From: a bacterium
GTDB lineage: Bacteria > Armatimonadota > UBA5829
Assembly (NCBI GenBank): GCA_021371935.1
Contig: JAJFVF010000008.1
Span: 1 to 64,000, forward strand
Reading direction: 5' to 3'
DNA length: 64,000 bases
Shown here piece by piece: positions 47,309 through 56,151 of the stretch. The notes below the pieces were generated by a model that ran no database searches, had not been told where the DNA came from, and saw only the letters and a program-made list of their open reading frames with translations. Position numbers and translations under genes: made by a program. The first letter of the stretch is position 1, and each line of letters opens with the position of its first letter.

Positions 47309-48070
47309 ATGGCAGATAAAGAGCAGTCACAAGACCAACTGATAGACATTCTCAAAAAGTCCAGGAATGTCTTTGTTTTTACGGGAGCCGGTGTCAGCAA
47401 GGAGTCGGGCCTGCCCACATTCAGGGACCTCGACGGCGAGTGGACCAAGTATGATCCAATGACTTTTGCCACACTCGATGGTTTTCTGCATAACCCGGTT
47501 ATGGTCTGGAACCTATATCGTACCCGCCAAAAGCAGATAGCAGCAGCCCAGCCCAATCCCGGTCATGTGGCCATAGCTCAGATGGAGAGTTATTACCCGG
47601 AGTTTCTGCTGTGCACTCAGAATGTCGATGATCTGCATGAGCGCGCGGGCAGCCGTAAGATAGTGAAGATTCATGGCGATGTAACAAAGGTCAGGTGCAT
47701 TGACTGCGGACGGACTCATATGGTGGCGGATTATGATTTCCCCGATGAATTTGATGATGACAGCCTGCCGAAGTGCAGTGGATGTGGAGGATTGTGCAGG
47801 CCGGATATAGTGTGGTTCGGCGAATATGTTCCTCAGGAAGCGTTTATTGCCTCGACTATGGCCGCGACCGAGTGCGACCTGATGCTTATTGTCGGCACGT
47901 CCGGGGAGGTCTCAGGCGGATACGGGTTTGCCGAGCGTGCGATACACCACGGCGCGAAGATAGTCGAAGTCAACCCCACTCAAGGCGCACTCACACACTA
48001 TGCGCATTTTTGGATACCCGAACCTGCCGGTGTCGCTCTTCCGCACATATGGGAGCTTGTGACGGCATAA
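47309..48070 (+). CDS. cobB: NAD-dependent protein deacylase (Sir2 family)
   Basis: Sirtuin, 253 residues, which removes acyl groups from lysine and cleaves NAD. Rossmann motif 'VFTGAGVSKESGLPTFRD', 'TQNVDDLHERAGS', catalytic His in 'IVKIHGDVTKV', zinc cysteines 'RCIDCGRTH' and 'PKCSGCGG', 'RPDIVWFGEYV' and 'LMLIVGTSGEVSGG' are all present. It lacks the Tyr/Arg pair of the desuccinylase type (not seen in 'LYRTRQKQIAAAQPNPGH' context, where HxA is 'GH'). Small, single-domain and zinc-bearing, hence a housekeeping sirtuin, not a defence SIR2. It is 2 bp behind the MPE-PHP gene. Confidence 0.93.
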   Translation: MADKEQSQDQLIDILKKSRNVFVFTGAGVSKESGLPTFRDLDGEWTKYDPMTFATLDGFLHNPVMVWNLYRTRQKQIAAAQPNPGHVAIAQMESYYPEFLLCTQNVDDLHERAGSRKIVKIHGDVTKVRCIDCGRTHMVADYDFPDEFDDDSLPKCSGCGGLCRPDIVWFGEYVPQEAFIASTMAATECDLMLIVGTSGEVSGGYGFAERAIHHGAKIVEVNPTQGALTHYAHFWIPEPAGVALPHIWELVTA

Positions 48071-48082
48071 GTGTATGTTCAA

Positions 48083-48189
48083 GCGTAGGGCTGAAGCATT
48101 TGCCTTTCAAATTATGTAAACCCCACGAATATTGCCGCAAATGCTTCATCCGAAATTCCATATGGGAGGGCGAGGCTCCTGCCGAGCCT
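48083..48189. repeat. R8 inverted repeat (copy b) followed by R7 repeat
   Basis: GGCTGAAGCATTTGC (48089-48103) and GCAAATGCTTCATCC (48137-48151) form the R8 arms. TGGGAGGGCGAGGCTCCTGC then CGAGCC (48163-48188) is an R7 GEAPAEP-type unit. Together with R1 copy d they fill the Sir2-nurA gap. Confidence 0.75.
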
Positions 48190-48259
48190 TATTTATTCAT
48201 TCAAACTGAGCAGTGCCTGCAAGCATATTGACATGAAGCTCGTCAAATGGTAGATTAAC

Positions 48260-48338
48260 CTAACCCGGATTATGCGCATACCGCATAATCCGGGTCTTTG
48301 AGAGCATTATTCACGTTCCTCGTGAATAATGCGGACTA
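48260..48338 (-). repeat. R1 double-hairpin element, copy d (inverted)
   Basis: CCCGGATTATGCG (48264-48276) / CGCATAATCCGGG (48282-48294), then GCATTATTCACG (48304-48315) / CGTGAATAATGC (48321-48332). Opposite orientation to the other copies. It ends 29 bp before the nurA ATG. Confidence 0.9.
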
Positions 48339-48367
48339 ACGTATGTTCGCATCCTATGGAAGGTGAA

Positions 48368-49378
48368 ATGAGCGAACTTCTCAGAAATTTATCCTCATAT
48401 GTCCACGCTCAAGCCGAGCGCGATATTCACGTCGTTCTGGCTCGCAATGACCTCGATGAGATGCCCATGATTCTGGCCGCAGCCGAGCCTCGACAGGCCG
48501 GATCCGACCTCGAGGGCAGGAATATAGATGCGGTCCCGGTAGGCGAGGCGGAGCATGGCAAGCTGGCGTATTTCATGGACGGAATGCAGCGCCCGCGTGG
48601 ACCAATATACTTCGGCTCGCAGCTTCCGATGATGTATGGATATGTCGCAGCGACAATCCGCGTGCGCGGTGAGGATCGCCGCATGCGCAAGCACGACTTC
48701 CTTCGCAGAGAGTCACTTTATTTTCCGTATGATTTTCCGGGTGCGCCGGTGGAGCTTGCAAGCTCGGGGTTCGATACTGTGGATACCGGTGAGCGCGGTA
48801 AGTCGCCTGAGGAGCACCCGCTGATTGTGATTGAGCGTGCGGAGAAGAAAGTAAGTGACATCCGTTCCGATCTTGAGAGCAGAATCACATCGAAGTGGCT
48901 CTCCGATTTTGATGGTAGGGATGATTGGCTTCTGGTAGACGGCTCCCTGAGCGGCGACTATCACAGGTACGACTCGCCAAATATAGTCGGATTGATAAAA
49001 AGCCACCAGACACAGTATTTTCTGTGGGAAGATCAGCAAAAGATTCTGAGTCTCAAGACCGGCGAGCGCAGCGGAGTATTCATACCCAAGGGCCGCAATC
49101 GTCCGGATGTGTACAGCTGGTATCTGCGCCTTCGCCCCAATGACGGCCGCGACGTCTATTTTGGCCTGGTGCGTGTCGAGGCAGCCAAATGCGAGCGGAC
49201 ACTGGAGATGGCGGATGAGATATCACGATGGCTGCTGGCTGAGAGAAGCCCGCTGAGCATGCCGGACGCCAGGTGGGATAGACTGATCTACCCGATCCAT
49301 GACTGCGAGCTATACATGAAGAGCGTTGCGCCGAGTCATACATCTCTCGATTCTCTTATGATCAGCCTCGCTCACTGA
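48368..49378 (+). CDS. nurA: NurA-type 5'-3' nuclease of DNA end resection
   Basis: NurA is an RNase H-fold nuclease that works with the HerA translocase and Mre11-Rad50 to resect DNA ends in archaea and some bacteria. The 336-residue product shows candidate active-site blocks: 'AYFMDGMQRPRG' (D71), 'LLVDGSLSGDYHR' (D191), 'VGLIKSHQTQYF' (Lys motif), 'VYFGLVRVEAAK' and 'DRLIYPIHDCELYMKS' near the end. These match the layout I expect of NurA (motif DG, second DGS, late Arg/Glu and YP..H blocks). ATG at 48368 follows GGAAGGTGA (48358-48366); longer in-frame starts run into the R1 repeat. HerA and Mre11-Rad50 genes follow. Confidence 0.78.
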   Translation: MSELLRNLSSYVHAQAERDIHVVLARNDLDEMPMILAAAEPRQAGSDLEGRNIDAVPVGEAEHGKLAYFMDGMQRPRGPIYFGSQLPMMYGYVAATIRVRGEDRRMRKHDFLRRESLYFPYDFPGAPVELASSGFDTVDTGERGKSPEEHPLIVIERAEKKVSDIRSDLESRITSKWLSDFDGRDDWLLVDGSLSGDYHRYDSPNIVGLIKSHQTQYFLWEDQQKILSLKTGERSGVFIPKGRNRPDVYSWYLRLRPNDGRDVYFGLVRVEAAKCERTLEMADEISRWLLAERSPLSMPDARWDRLIYPIHDCELYMKSVAPSHTSLDSLMISLAH

Positions 49379-49531
49379 GTCAAATCGATCTATACAATGA
49401 TCTGGGACAGCATGTCTAGTATTTTATGGATTTCTGTTTAATAAGATGCTTGATGCTTTATTTGTCTTGCATATTTTGCTAATGTAATGCAATCTCAAGT
49501 TTAGTAGTTATGGGCGACTGAGCAAGGGAAA

Positions 49532-50497
49532 ATGCCAAAGACAAGAGATACAGATTTTGTTGAAAGAATGGGCGTGCACCATACAGGTGATATTTTTGCA
49601 CGTGCTGGAGTTATTTTTCGCGAAACTCAATGCAGTGATACTGGCATTGATGCAGAGATAGAACTGGTGCATGATGGATATGCGTCAGGGCAATTGGCAA
49701 AATTGCAGATAAGGAGTGGTGATTCACGATTAGATCTTAGTAGTAAAACATTCAAGTTTTCGGATAACCTAGAGCATTATGAATATTGGGCAAGATATAC
49801 ACTTCCAACAATTGGAGTAGTTTATAGTCCATCTCTTGACACAGCGGTCTGGTTTGATTTGTCTGAACAATCAAGGCATATAGTAAGCACTCAAGGACCA
49901 TATACGATAAACATTCCTCTGACTAACAATAGCCGTTTGGATGTGAAGAACATATCGGGTTCATTGTCGGACATTATTGAGTCATTCTCGATTCAGCCAG
50001 CCTCTCTATCTGCAGTAAAAGAAGTTTCGGTTGATGCTGCCAACGATCACATTGTCGGACCAGATGGACTTACCAAAGAACAAGCATGGAAATATCTTAC
50101 AAATGTATTGCTTACATCTGATAGTGCGTCTGATGTCCGAGCAGAAGCTGGGTATCGCTTGTCCTTGTACTTCCCGGCAGTTTCAGAAGAATTGCAGAAG
50201 TTCTTTGTAGAGCGAATATCTAATGCCACAGATAAGGAAATTGCCAACATAGTGATTGCCATTCAAGATGCGTTGTCTTCAGAGCAAGACGATGTAGCAG
50301 ACCTGATAATTGACCTTTTGTCTTATATGCCATACCCCGTGGAGAAGCTAAAGGAGATAGGATATAAGCGTATAGTGTCGGAAGAAGCTCTGGAAGCGCT
50401 TATTCAATCAGTGGAAGTAATGTCGCAAGAATTCGACAGTGATTTCCGAAATGAAATACTGAATATTTATAGAACAGTGGACACTAGTAAAGACTAA
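49532..50497 (+). CDS. DUF4365-like (PD-(D/E)XK-type) domain protein, probable inserted gene
   Basis: 321 residues, not a housekeeping family. Residues 10-65 read 'FVERMGVHHTGDIFARAGVIFRETQCSDTGIDAEIELVHDGYASGQLAKLQIRSGDS' in short pieces that fit DUF4365: D36, D40, E42 or E44, and Q59 before the catalytic Lys position, which here is Arg (R61). DUF4365 is a restriction-endonuclease-like fold often linked to phage-defence proteins. The C-terminal half (about 170-321) is a helical domain. Third codon positions are rich in A and T, unlike the flanking nurA and herA, so it looks acquired. AAGGGA precedes the ATG. Confidence 0.6.
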   Translation: MPKTRDTDFVERMGVHHTGDIFARAGVIFRETQCSDTGIDAEIELVHDGYASGQLAKLQIRSGDSRLDLSSKTFKFSDNLEHYEYWARYTLPTIGVVYSPSLDTAVWFDLSEQSRHIVSTQGPYTINIPLTNNSRLDVKNISGSLSDIIESFSIQPASLSAVKEVSVDAANDHIVGPDGLTKEQAWKYLTNVLLTSDSASDVRAEAGYRLSLYFPAVSEELQKFFVERISNATDKEIANIVIAIQDALSSEQDDVADLIIDLLSYMPYPVEKLKEIGYKRIVSEEALEALIQSVEVMSQEFDSDFRNEILNIYRTVDTSKD

Positions 50498-50551
50498 GGA
50501 TTCATATAAAACTCATTTGATATCCATGTCGCCACTTTACGGAGCATAAAA

Positions 50552-52540
50552 ATGGAGCAGGAAAACCTTATACAAGTCGGTCGAGTGGTAGCCACCGAGG
50601 CAAAGCCAAGCACTGCCTACAGTTTCAGCTTCTGGGCAGCCGAGGGCGATTGTAAAGTCGGCATCGGCACTCTGGTCATGGTCAAAAAGGGCGATCTTGA
50701 GGTCTACGGAGTCGTAGTGGAGGGGTTCGGATTTACCGATCTCAACTCAGCAATGAACGATTACATCGGCTCAGAGGGCGATCCGGGTTCTGAAGCTCCT
50801 ACACTTCGCCATGAGGTGCGATGTTATACTGCGGCTGTGCTGCGTGTAGAGCCTGAGGAGCCGCTGCAGCCCGTGCCCGTAGCGCCTGTGTATCTGGCGG
50901 ATGATTTAGTAGTCAGAAATGCCCTGCGCATGGACGGCTTCTGGGAAAAGAGCGGCATCCCGATAGGCCTGTATCAGAACGGCGACCTGCTCTCACCTGT
51001 TTACCTGGACTCCGAGTTCCTGCTCGGCCCCGAAGCGGCGCATCTCAATATTACGGGCGTCTCGGGGTTGGCCACCAAGACCAGCTCAATCGAGTTTATC
51101 CTGCTGAGCATTTTCGAGCACTTCAAGGACCATGATGACGACGGCATTGCGGTGGTCTGTTTCAATGTCAAGGGTCCCGATATGCTCTTCCTGGATTTTC
51201 CGGGCAAGGTCGATAAGTCCAGCCAATATCATGAGCTGTATAAGCAGCACGGCATAGATACGATAGACGACCGTGACGCCGAGATGTATAAGCTGCTCGG
51301 TATGCCGTGCGAGCCGTTCAAGAAAGTGAAGTATTTTGCGCCGTTCAAGTCCGACAGGGTGAACCTCAACACTCTGCGCACCAATGCCGACCTGGTCGGT
51401 GACGTCACGCCCCTCTCGTGGGGTCTGACAGATATTCTTGAGTTTACGGAAGTCGTGTTGAACCGTGACGATGTGGATGCCAAAGCCGATGCCCTGATCT
51501 CATATATCAAGGATCGTGTGGTTAATCAGACCATCGAGGTCAACGGCCAGCAGATCACCGTGCGCAACTTCCAGGACATGAACCACTGGTTCGATATGGT
51601 CTTAAAAGAAATGGAGCAGAGCAACCGTTCCGAATGGAAGACCCATCACTACGCCACCATCCGCAAGGTCTACAATCGCCTCTCGAACCTCAGCACCCGA
51701 TATCAGGGTCTGGTCAGCCCGGACGAGTTCAGGTCGGACCTGCCTTGGGGTGATTTCGAGGACCGCGCAGTGTATGTTGTTGATGTCGCCAATGTCGATC
51801 CGCAGGCGCAGGATTTGGTCTTCACCAGGATCGTGAGTCAGCTCAGACAGAGGCTCGAAAAGGGCGATTTGGGCGTGAAGCACGTGATAGTGGTGGTGGA
51901 CGAGCTCAATAAATACGCTCCGTCAGACGGTCAGGAGACCTACCTCAAACAGACCCTGCTCGATATATCCGAGCGCGGGCGTTATCTGGGGCTGGTGCTC
52001 TTCTCGGCGCAGCAGTTCCGCAGCCAGGTGCACAAGCGCATTGTCGGCAACTCAGCGACATGCATATATGGTCGTATGGATATGGACGAACTCGCCACAC
52101 CAGGCTACCAGGTCCTCACCTCTGCCACGAAGGAGAAACTGGCGACACTCTCTAAGGGTCAGTTGATGGTCCGCCATCCGCACTTTAACCAGCCGATATT
52201 CGTGAAGTTCCCGAGGCCCAATATACTGCGCGGGCCGGACGGCATCAAGATGTTCCCTCCGGCGAATGACCTGCCTCTTGAGGAGGCTGTATGGCGGAAT
52301 CTGAACCGTCTGGATGGCGGTGTAAGCCGCAATGATGTCAGCGATATAGTCTCATCAGCGGCTGACACGACTGAGATAGTGCGTGCGATGAACATAACTC
52401 TTCAACGCAAGCCCGATGACCCGGTCAGCCATTTCAGGAACTGTGTGCGCAAGAAAGCAGGCGTCCAGATGACACCCGATGCCAAGCCGAGCTTTATCCC
52501 TGTTCTCGATCCCGACCCGAACGACCCCTTTCAGGATTGA
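50552..52540 (+). CDS. herA: HerA-like DNA translocase ATPase
   Basis: HerA is a hexameric FtsK-like ATPase that drives the NurA nuclease along DNA. 662 residues: an N-terminal HAS-barrel ('QVGRVVATEAKPSTAYSFSFWAAEG...GTLVMVKKGDLEVYGVVVEG'), Walker A-like 'NITGVSGLATKTSS' (K176), Walker B 'VIVVVDELNKYAP' (D450, E451), sensor region 'LVLFSAQQFRSQV' and an arginine-finger-type 'CIYGRMDM'. The Thr before the Walker Lys ('ATKTS') is the form I know from bacterial HerA proteins. Adjacent NurA, Mre11 and Rad50 genes support function. GGAGC lies before the ATG. Confidence 0.85.
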   Translation: MEQENLIQVGRVVATEAKPSTAYSFSFWAAEGDCKVGIGTLVMVKKGDLEVYGVVVEGFGFTDLNSAMNDYIGSEGDPGSEAPTLRHEVRCYTAAVLRVEPEEPLQPVPVAPVYLADDLVVRNALRMDGFWEKSGIPIGLYQNGDLLSPVYLDSEFLLGPEAAHLNITGVSGLATKTSSIEFILLSIFEHFKDHDDDGIAVVCFNVKGPDMLFLDFPGKVDKSSQYHELYKQHGIDTIDDRDAEMYKLLGMPCEPFKKVKYFAPFKSDRVNLNTLRTNADLVGDVTPLSWGLTDILEFTEVVLNRDDVDAKADALISYIKDRVVNQTIEVNGQQITVRNFQDMNHWFDMVLKEMEQSNRSEWKTHHYATIRKVYNRLSNLSTRYQGLVSPDEFRSDLPWGDFEDRAVYVVDVANVDPQAQDLVFTRIVSQLRQRLEKGDLGVKHVIVVVDELNKYAPSDGQETYLKQTLLDISERGRYLGLVLFSAQQFRSQVHKRIVGNSATCIYGRMDMDELATPGYQVLTSATKEKLATLSKGQLMVRHPHFNQPIFVKFPRPNILRGPDGIKMFPPANDLPLEEAVWRNLNRLDGGVSRNDVSDIVSSAADTTEIVRAMNITLQRKPDDPVSHFRNCVRKKAGVQMTPDAKPSFIPVLDPDPNDPFQD

Positions 52541-52787
52541 GTAATTAGGATTTAGTAATTAGTATTTTGTATTGATTATTGTTTTGGTGTGTATTGAGAT
52601 GCCTGCCTGTTCCCTCTCCTGGGGGAGAGGGTTAGGGTGAGGGCGCTATCTGATTTAGTGATTGATATTTTGTATTGATTATTTCGAGCGACGTCTCAAT
52701 CCCAGTCATTCCGAGGAGGAACGACGAGGAATCTGCTGTGCGCTAAGTGGTAAGTAAGAATAAATCTCGATTTCCAGGACAAAGAAT
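52541..52787. repeat. Repeat-filled gap between herA and the KAP gene
   Basis: Contains TTAGTAATTAGTATTTTGTA phrase (52553-52572), R4 (52611-52645), a second TTGATATTTTGTATTGATTA phrase (52663-52682) and R5 (52701-52740). The same phrase-R5 order occurs at 42530-42612. The KAP-LRR gene starts directly behind it. Confidence 0.75.
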
Positions 52788-54962
52788 ATGCCACAAAAAA
52801 GCACAAAAGACCTAAATACTGATTTTGATTTAATTCCATTAATCGAAGATCAGCCTATTGATGATCTAGAACACGATTATCTTGGCCTGATGCCCTGGGC
52901 AAAGATGATTGCCGGTTCGGTCGTTGGTACGCGTGGACCTTTCACTATTGGTGTCCATGGTGAGTGGGGTTATGGCAAGACGACTCTTCTAAAGTTGACT
53001 AAGGCACTCATTGACGAGCATCACCAAGACGTTGTCACAGTGTGGTTCAATGCTTGGCAATTTGAACGGGAGGAACATCCACTTTTTCCACTTGTAGCTG
53101 CCATCGCGGATGAGATTGAAAAGAAAGTTGACAAAAACGAATCACTGGAAGCTCTCAGCAAAGTGGGCGCATCAATTCGAGCCTTAGCTCGTGGAATGAA
53201 GTTCTCCGGTGAAGTCGGAATGCCTCTTGTTGGCAAAGTTGGTGTAGAGTTTGATGCGGACAAAGCTCTCAAAGCAGAAGAGCTGATTGGAAACCAGTCA
53301 AATCCTCTTCAAGGGGAGATGATGTATCACTCTGCTTTTGAAATGCTCGAGAAAGTTGCTCGTGATGGAAGCAAAGTAAAGATAGCTGTATTTGTAGATG
53401 ATCTGGATCGCTGCCAGCCGGATAAGGCCGTTTTTTTACTTGAAAGTATAAAGCTTATTCTTGCGCAACCTGGGTTTGTATTTGTGCTTGCTGTTGATAG
53501 GCGTCCAATAGAGGGATATCTTCAAAAGCGATACCGTGATCACTTTGATGGCAAAGAAGGTGATTGGGGCCGTTTCTATATGGAGAAGATAATCCAGTTA
53601 CCTATCCCCATTCCTAGTCATCGAACCAGATTTAATGATTTTGTTAAACGGACTGTTACAGATGTTGCTGATAAACATGGAGCAACGCAACAGCAGATAA
53701 AAGCACTACTGAATATTCAGCCGGTGTTAGCCTGTGGTGCAGAAACAAACCCGCGGAGCCTGATAAGGCTGATCAATAACTTTTTACTTGATTGTAGTCT
53801 TTGGCAGCTCATTGATCGTAGTGGCGACGCTAATCTGTCTAAGTATCAGGAACTTACACAAGACATTGCTGCCGCCTTGGCTTTTAATAGAATTCTTGAT
53901 CATCTTCTAGGCGATTTATATGCTGAGCTTATCAATGATGAATTGCTATGTGGTGCAATAGAAATGAATGCTTTAGATCGCATTGGATCAGTTGAGTCTC
54001 TTCAAAATGAGGCTTCTACGAATGTGCATGAGGATGATCGTAGAGAAACATCTAAGCGTTTAGGAATTATAGACAAGTTATCTACGCATCCGGAATTACT
54101 TGATGCTTTGCGTTCCCAGGGTGAATCATGGCTTACAGATATTGAACTTCGACGAGCAGTTCGTGATTTTGCACAGACGCAACGTGCTACAGGTTTTTCT
54201 CCAGATTTTGCAGATACAATTGCACAAGCGATTAGAAAAGAATTAGATATCGAAGATGGTGATATTATTCCAGTTGGTCGGCTTGACGAGATTGAGAATC
54301 TCGACCTCAATTGTGCTCATGTGACAGATAAGGACATACGTCAATTCAAGACGTTAACTGGCCTCAGGGTGCTAAATCTAGCTGGTACGCTAATTACAGA
54401 TATAGGACTGAAGCACATCGGTAAGTTGATCGAATTACAAGAACTATTTCTTAATGATACGCTTATAACCGATATCGGATTAAAGTACCTTGGCTCTTTA
54501 AGCCATTTGCAAGTATTAAATCTTGGCCGTGCGAATATTACTAATAAAGGAATGCAAAATATTAAGGACTTGAATGGTTTATTGAAACTTACTATACATG
54601 CTACTAATATTACCGATGAAGGATTGAAATGTCTGGGTGATTTTACAGAACTGCAGAGTTTAGTGCTGAGTGGCAATCATATAACGAATGATGGGTTGTC
54701 TTATCTTAGAGACCTTACAAAACTGAATGAATTAGTTCTGAGTGATACGCATATTAATGATTTGGGCTTGAAGTACCTTGAAAAAATGACAAGACTTAGG
54801 CATCTATACCTTAGTGGTCTTTCTAATGTCACTGACATTGGATTGAATAATCTCGTGGGGTTATCAGAATTGCACATATTGCACGTCGAGCGTACTGGCG
54901 TTACGGAGAAAGGGATACTGGAGCTACAAAAGAAACTTACGCAACTAAGAATAATAGACTAA
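52788..54962 (+). CDS. KAP-family P-loop NTPase with C-terminal leucine-rich repeats
   Basis: 724 residues. KAP (STAND-related) NTPase domain from about residue 25: Walker A 'GVHGEWGYGKTTLL' (K64), 'VTVWFNAWQFEREEHPL', Walker B 'AVFVDDLDRCQPDKAVFLLESIKLIL' (D204, D205, D207), 'FVFVLAVDRRPIEGYLQKRY' and 'YMEKIIQLPIPIP' are classic KAP blocks. From about residue 500 at least eight leucine-rich repeats follow, of the form 'LTGLRVLNLAGTLITDIGLKHIGKL', ending in a capping repeat. The architecture resembles NLR-type receptors and anti-phage STAND proteins. It is A+T-rich, unlike the neighbours, and sits between herA and sbcD, so it is probably a mobile defence gene. No membrane helices inside the KAP domain are obvious. 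Confidence 0.82.
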   Translation: MPQKSTKDLNTDFDLIPLIEDQPIDDLEHDYLGLMPWAKMIAGSVVGTRGPFTIGVHGEWGYGKTTLLKLTKALIDEHHQDVVTVWFNAWQFEREEHPLFPLVAAIADEIEKKVDKNESLEALSKVGASIRALARGMKFSGEVGMPLVGKVGVEFDADKALKAEELIGNQSNPLQGEMMYHSAFEMLEKVARDGSKVKIAVFVDDLDRCQPDKAVFLLESIKLILAQPGFVFVLAVDRRPIEGYLQKRYRDHFDGKEGDWGRFYMEKIIQLPIPIPSHRTRFNDFVKRTVTDVADKHGATQQQIKALLNIQPVLACGAETNPRSLIRLINNFLLDCSLWQLIDRSGDANLSKYQELTQDIAAALAFNRILDHLLGDLYAELINDELLCGAIEMNALDRIGSVESLQNEASTNVHEDDRRETSKRLGIIDKLSTHPELLDALRSQGESWLTDIELRRAVRDFAQTQRATGFSPDFADTIAQAIRKELDIEDGDIIPVGRLDEIENLDLNCAHVTDKDIRQFKTLTGLRVLNLAGTLITDIGLKHIGKLIELQELFLNDTLITDIGLKYLGSLSHLQVLNLGRANITNKGMQNIKDLNGLLKLTIHATNITDEGLKCLGDFTELQSLVLSGNHITNDGLSYLRDLTKLNELVLSDTHINDLGLKYLEKMTRLRHLYLSGLSNVTDIGLNNLVGLSELHILHVERTGVTEKGILELQKKLTQLRIID

Positions 54963-55011
54963 GTTCCATTTAGTCTTTTGCATGTATTACATTCAAACTT
55001 TTTAACTAACC

Positions 55012-56151
55012 ATGAAAATCGCACACATAGCGGACCCCCATCTGGGCTACCGCGCATACAACAGAATAACCAGCCAGGGCATAAACCGCCGCGAAGCTGA
55101 TGTCTTCCAGGCGTTCAGGCAGGCACTCGCCAAGGTAATCGAGATAGACCCGGATGTAATTTTAATCGCCGGGGACATGTTTCACGTCGTCCGTCCGAGC
55201 AACCTCACCATCCAACAGACTTTCCGCGAGTTCACCAATCTGAGAAACAAGACAGCCGCACCTGTCGTGATAATCGGCGGCAACCACGACTCGCCCCGCT
55301 CGACAGATACCGGCTGCATACTGGATTTGTTCGCAAACGTGCCGGATGTATACGTTGCGCACTCAGAGTATGTGCAAGTTAAACTCGATAACTTGCACAT
55401 GTCTGTATTCTGCCTCTGCCATAGAGCGCTGCCGAATTTGAATTCACTCAAGATAGAGCCTGACACGTCGAGTAAGTACAATGTGCTGATGGTTCACGGC
55501 ACACTCGAGGGCGTGATACACAATGCCTACGATCTTTATGAGATCAGGCGTGACCAGGTGATATCGGACGCCTGGGATTATATAGCCTTTGGCCACTATC
55601 ACGTGTTCGAGGAGCTTGCGCCGAATGCATACTATGCAGGGTCGACAGAGTACACCAGCACCAATATCTGGAGTGAGACCAAACAGCCCAAGGGCCTGAT
55701 TGAGTATGACCTCGATGAGCATAAGCTGGTCGATTTCCATAAGATAGACACTCGTGATGTAATCGACCTTCGCCCGATAGATGCGGCAGGTGTAGTCGCT
55801 GGTGACCTTAACACAATGATCCAGCGCAAGGTTGAGAGCATCAAGGGCGGTTATGAGGACAAGATTGTTAGACTTGTAGTCGAAAACTTGCACAGGTCTG
55901 TGCAAGCGGACCTTGATTTCTCACTAATACGCCAGGTCAGATCAGAGGCTCTGCATTTCGAGCTTCAACTTCGTCCTCCCAGCCGTGATGGCCGGACTCT
56001 TACTTCGGCGTCGGAGTCGGGTGCGGCTAAGCCTCTGGAAGAGGAGTGGGATGAGTTCGCGAAAGTCTACGACATTCCTGCAGGCGTCGACCGCGAGCGG
56101 TTTGTAGACCTTGGCCGGGATTATCTGATCAAAATGGCACAGTCAGAATGA
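55012..56151 (+). CDS. sbcD: Mre11/SbcD-type DNA repair exonuclease
   Basis: Mn-dependent 3'-5' exo- and endonuclease of DNA-break processing. 379 residues. Phosphoesterase motifs: 'KIAHIADPHLGYRAYN' (I), 'DVILIAGDMFHVVRPSN' (II), 'VVIIGGNHDSPRSTDTG' (III), 'NVLMVHGTLEG' (IV) and 'WDYIAFGHYHVFE' (V). The C-terminal part holds the Rad50-binding region. Stop codon overlaps the rad50/sbcC ATG by 4 bp. No Shine-Dalgarno is visible before the ATG, only the A+T-rich end of the KAP gene. It follows the archaeal HerA-NurA-Mre11-Rad50 arrangement. Confidence 0.93.
   Translation: MKIAHIADPHLGYRAYNRITSQGINRREADVFQAFRQALAKVIEIDPDVILIAGDMFHVVRPSNLTIQQTFREFTNLRNKTAAPVVIIGGNHDSPRSTDTGCILDLFANVPDVYVAHSEYVQVKLDNLHMSVFCLCHRALPNLNSLKIEPDTSSKYNVLMVHGTLEGVIHNAYDLYEIRRDQVISDAWDYIAFGHYHVFEELAPNAYYAGSTEYTSTNIWSETKQPKGLIEYDLDEHKLVDFHKIDTRDVIDLRPIDAAGVVAGDLNTMIQRKVESIKGGYEDKIVRLVVENLHRSVQADLDFSLIRQVRSEALHFELQLRPPSRDGRTLTSASESGAAKPLEEEWDEFAKVYDIPAGVDRERFVDLGRDYLIKMAQSE

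Noticed and set aside
47773-48231. ORF ending in a GEAPAEP-type peptide behind the Sir2 gene
   Set aside because: It overlaps Sir2 in another frame; the peptide is the translation of the widespread R7 repeat.
47309-52540. Sir2 plus HerA as a Nezha-like SIR2-HerA anti-phage pair
   Set aside because: The sirtuin is a short zinc-bearing deacylase in a separate unit with the MPE-PHP gene, not a large defence SIR2; NurA, R1 and other repeats separate it from herA.
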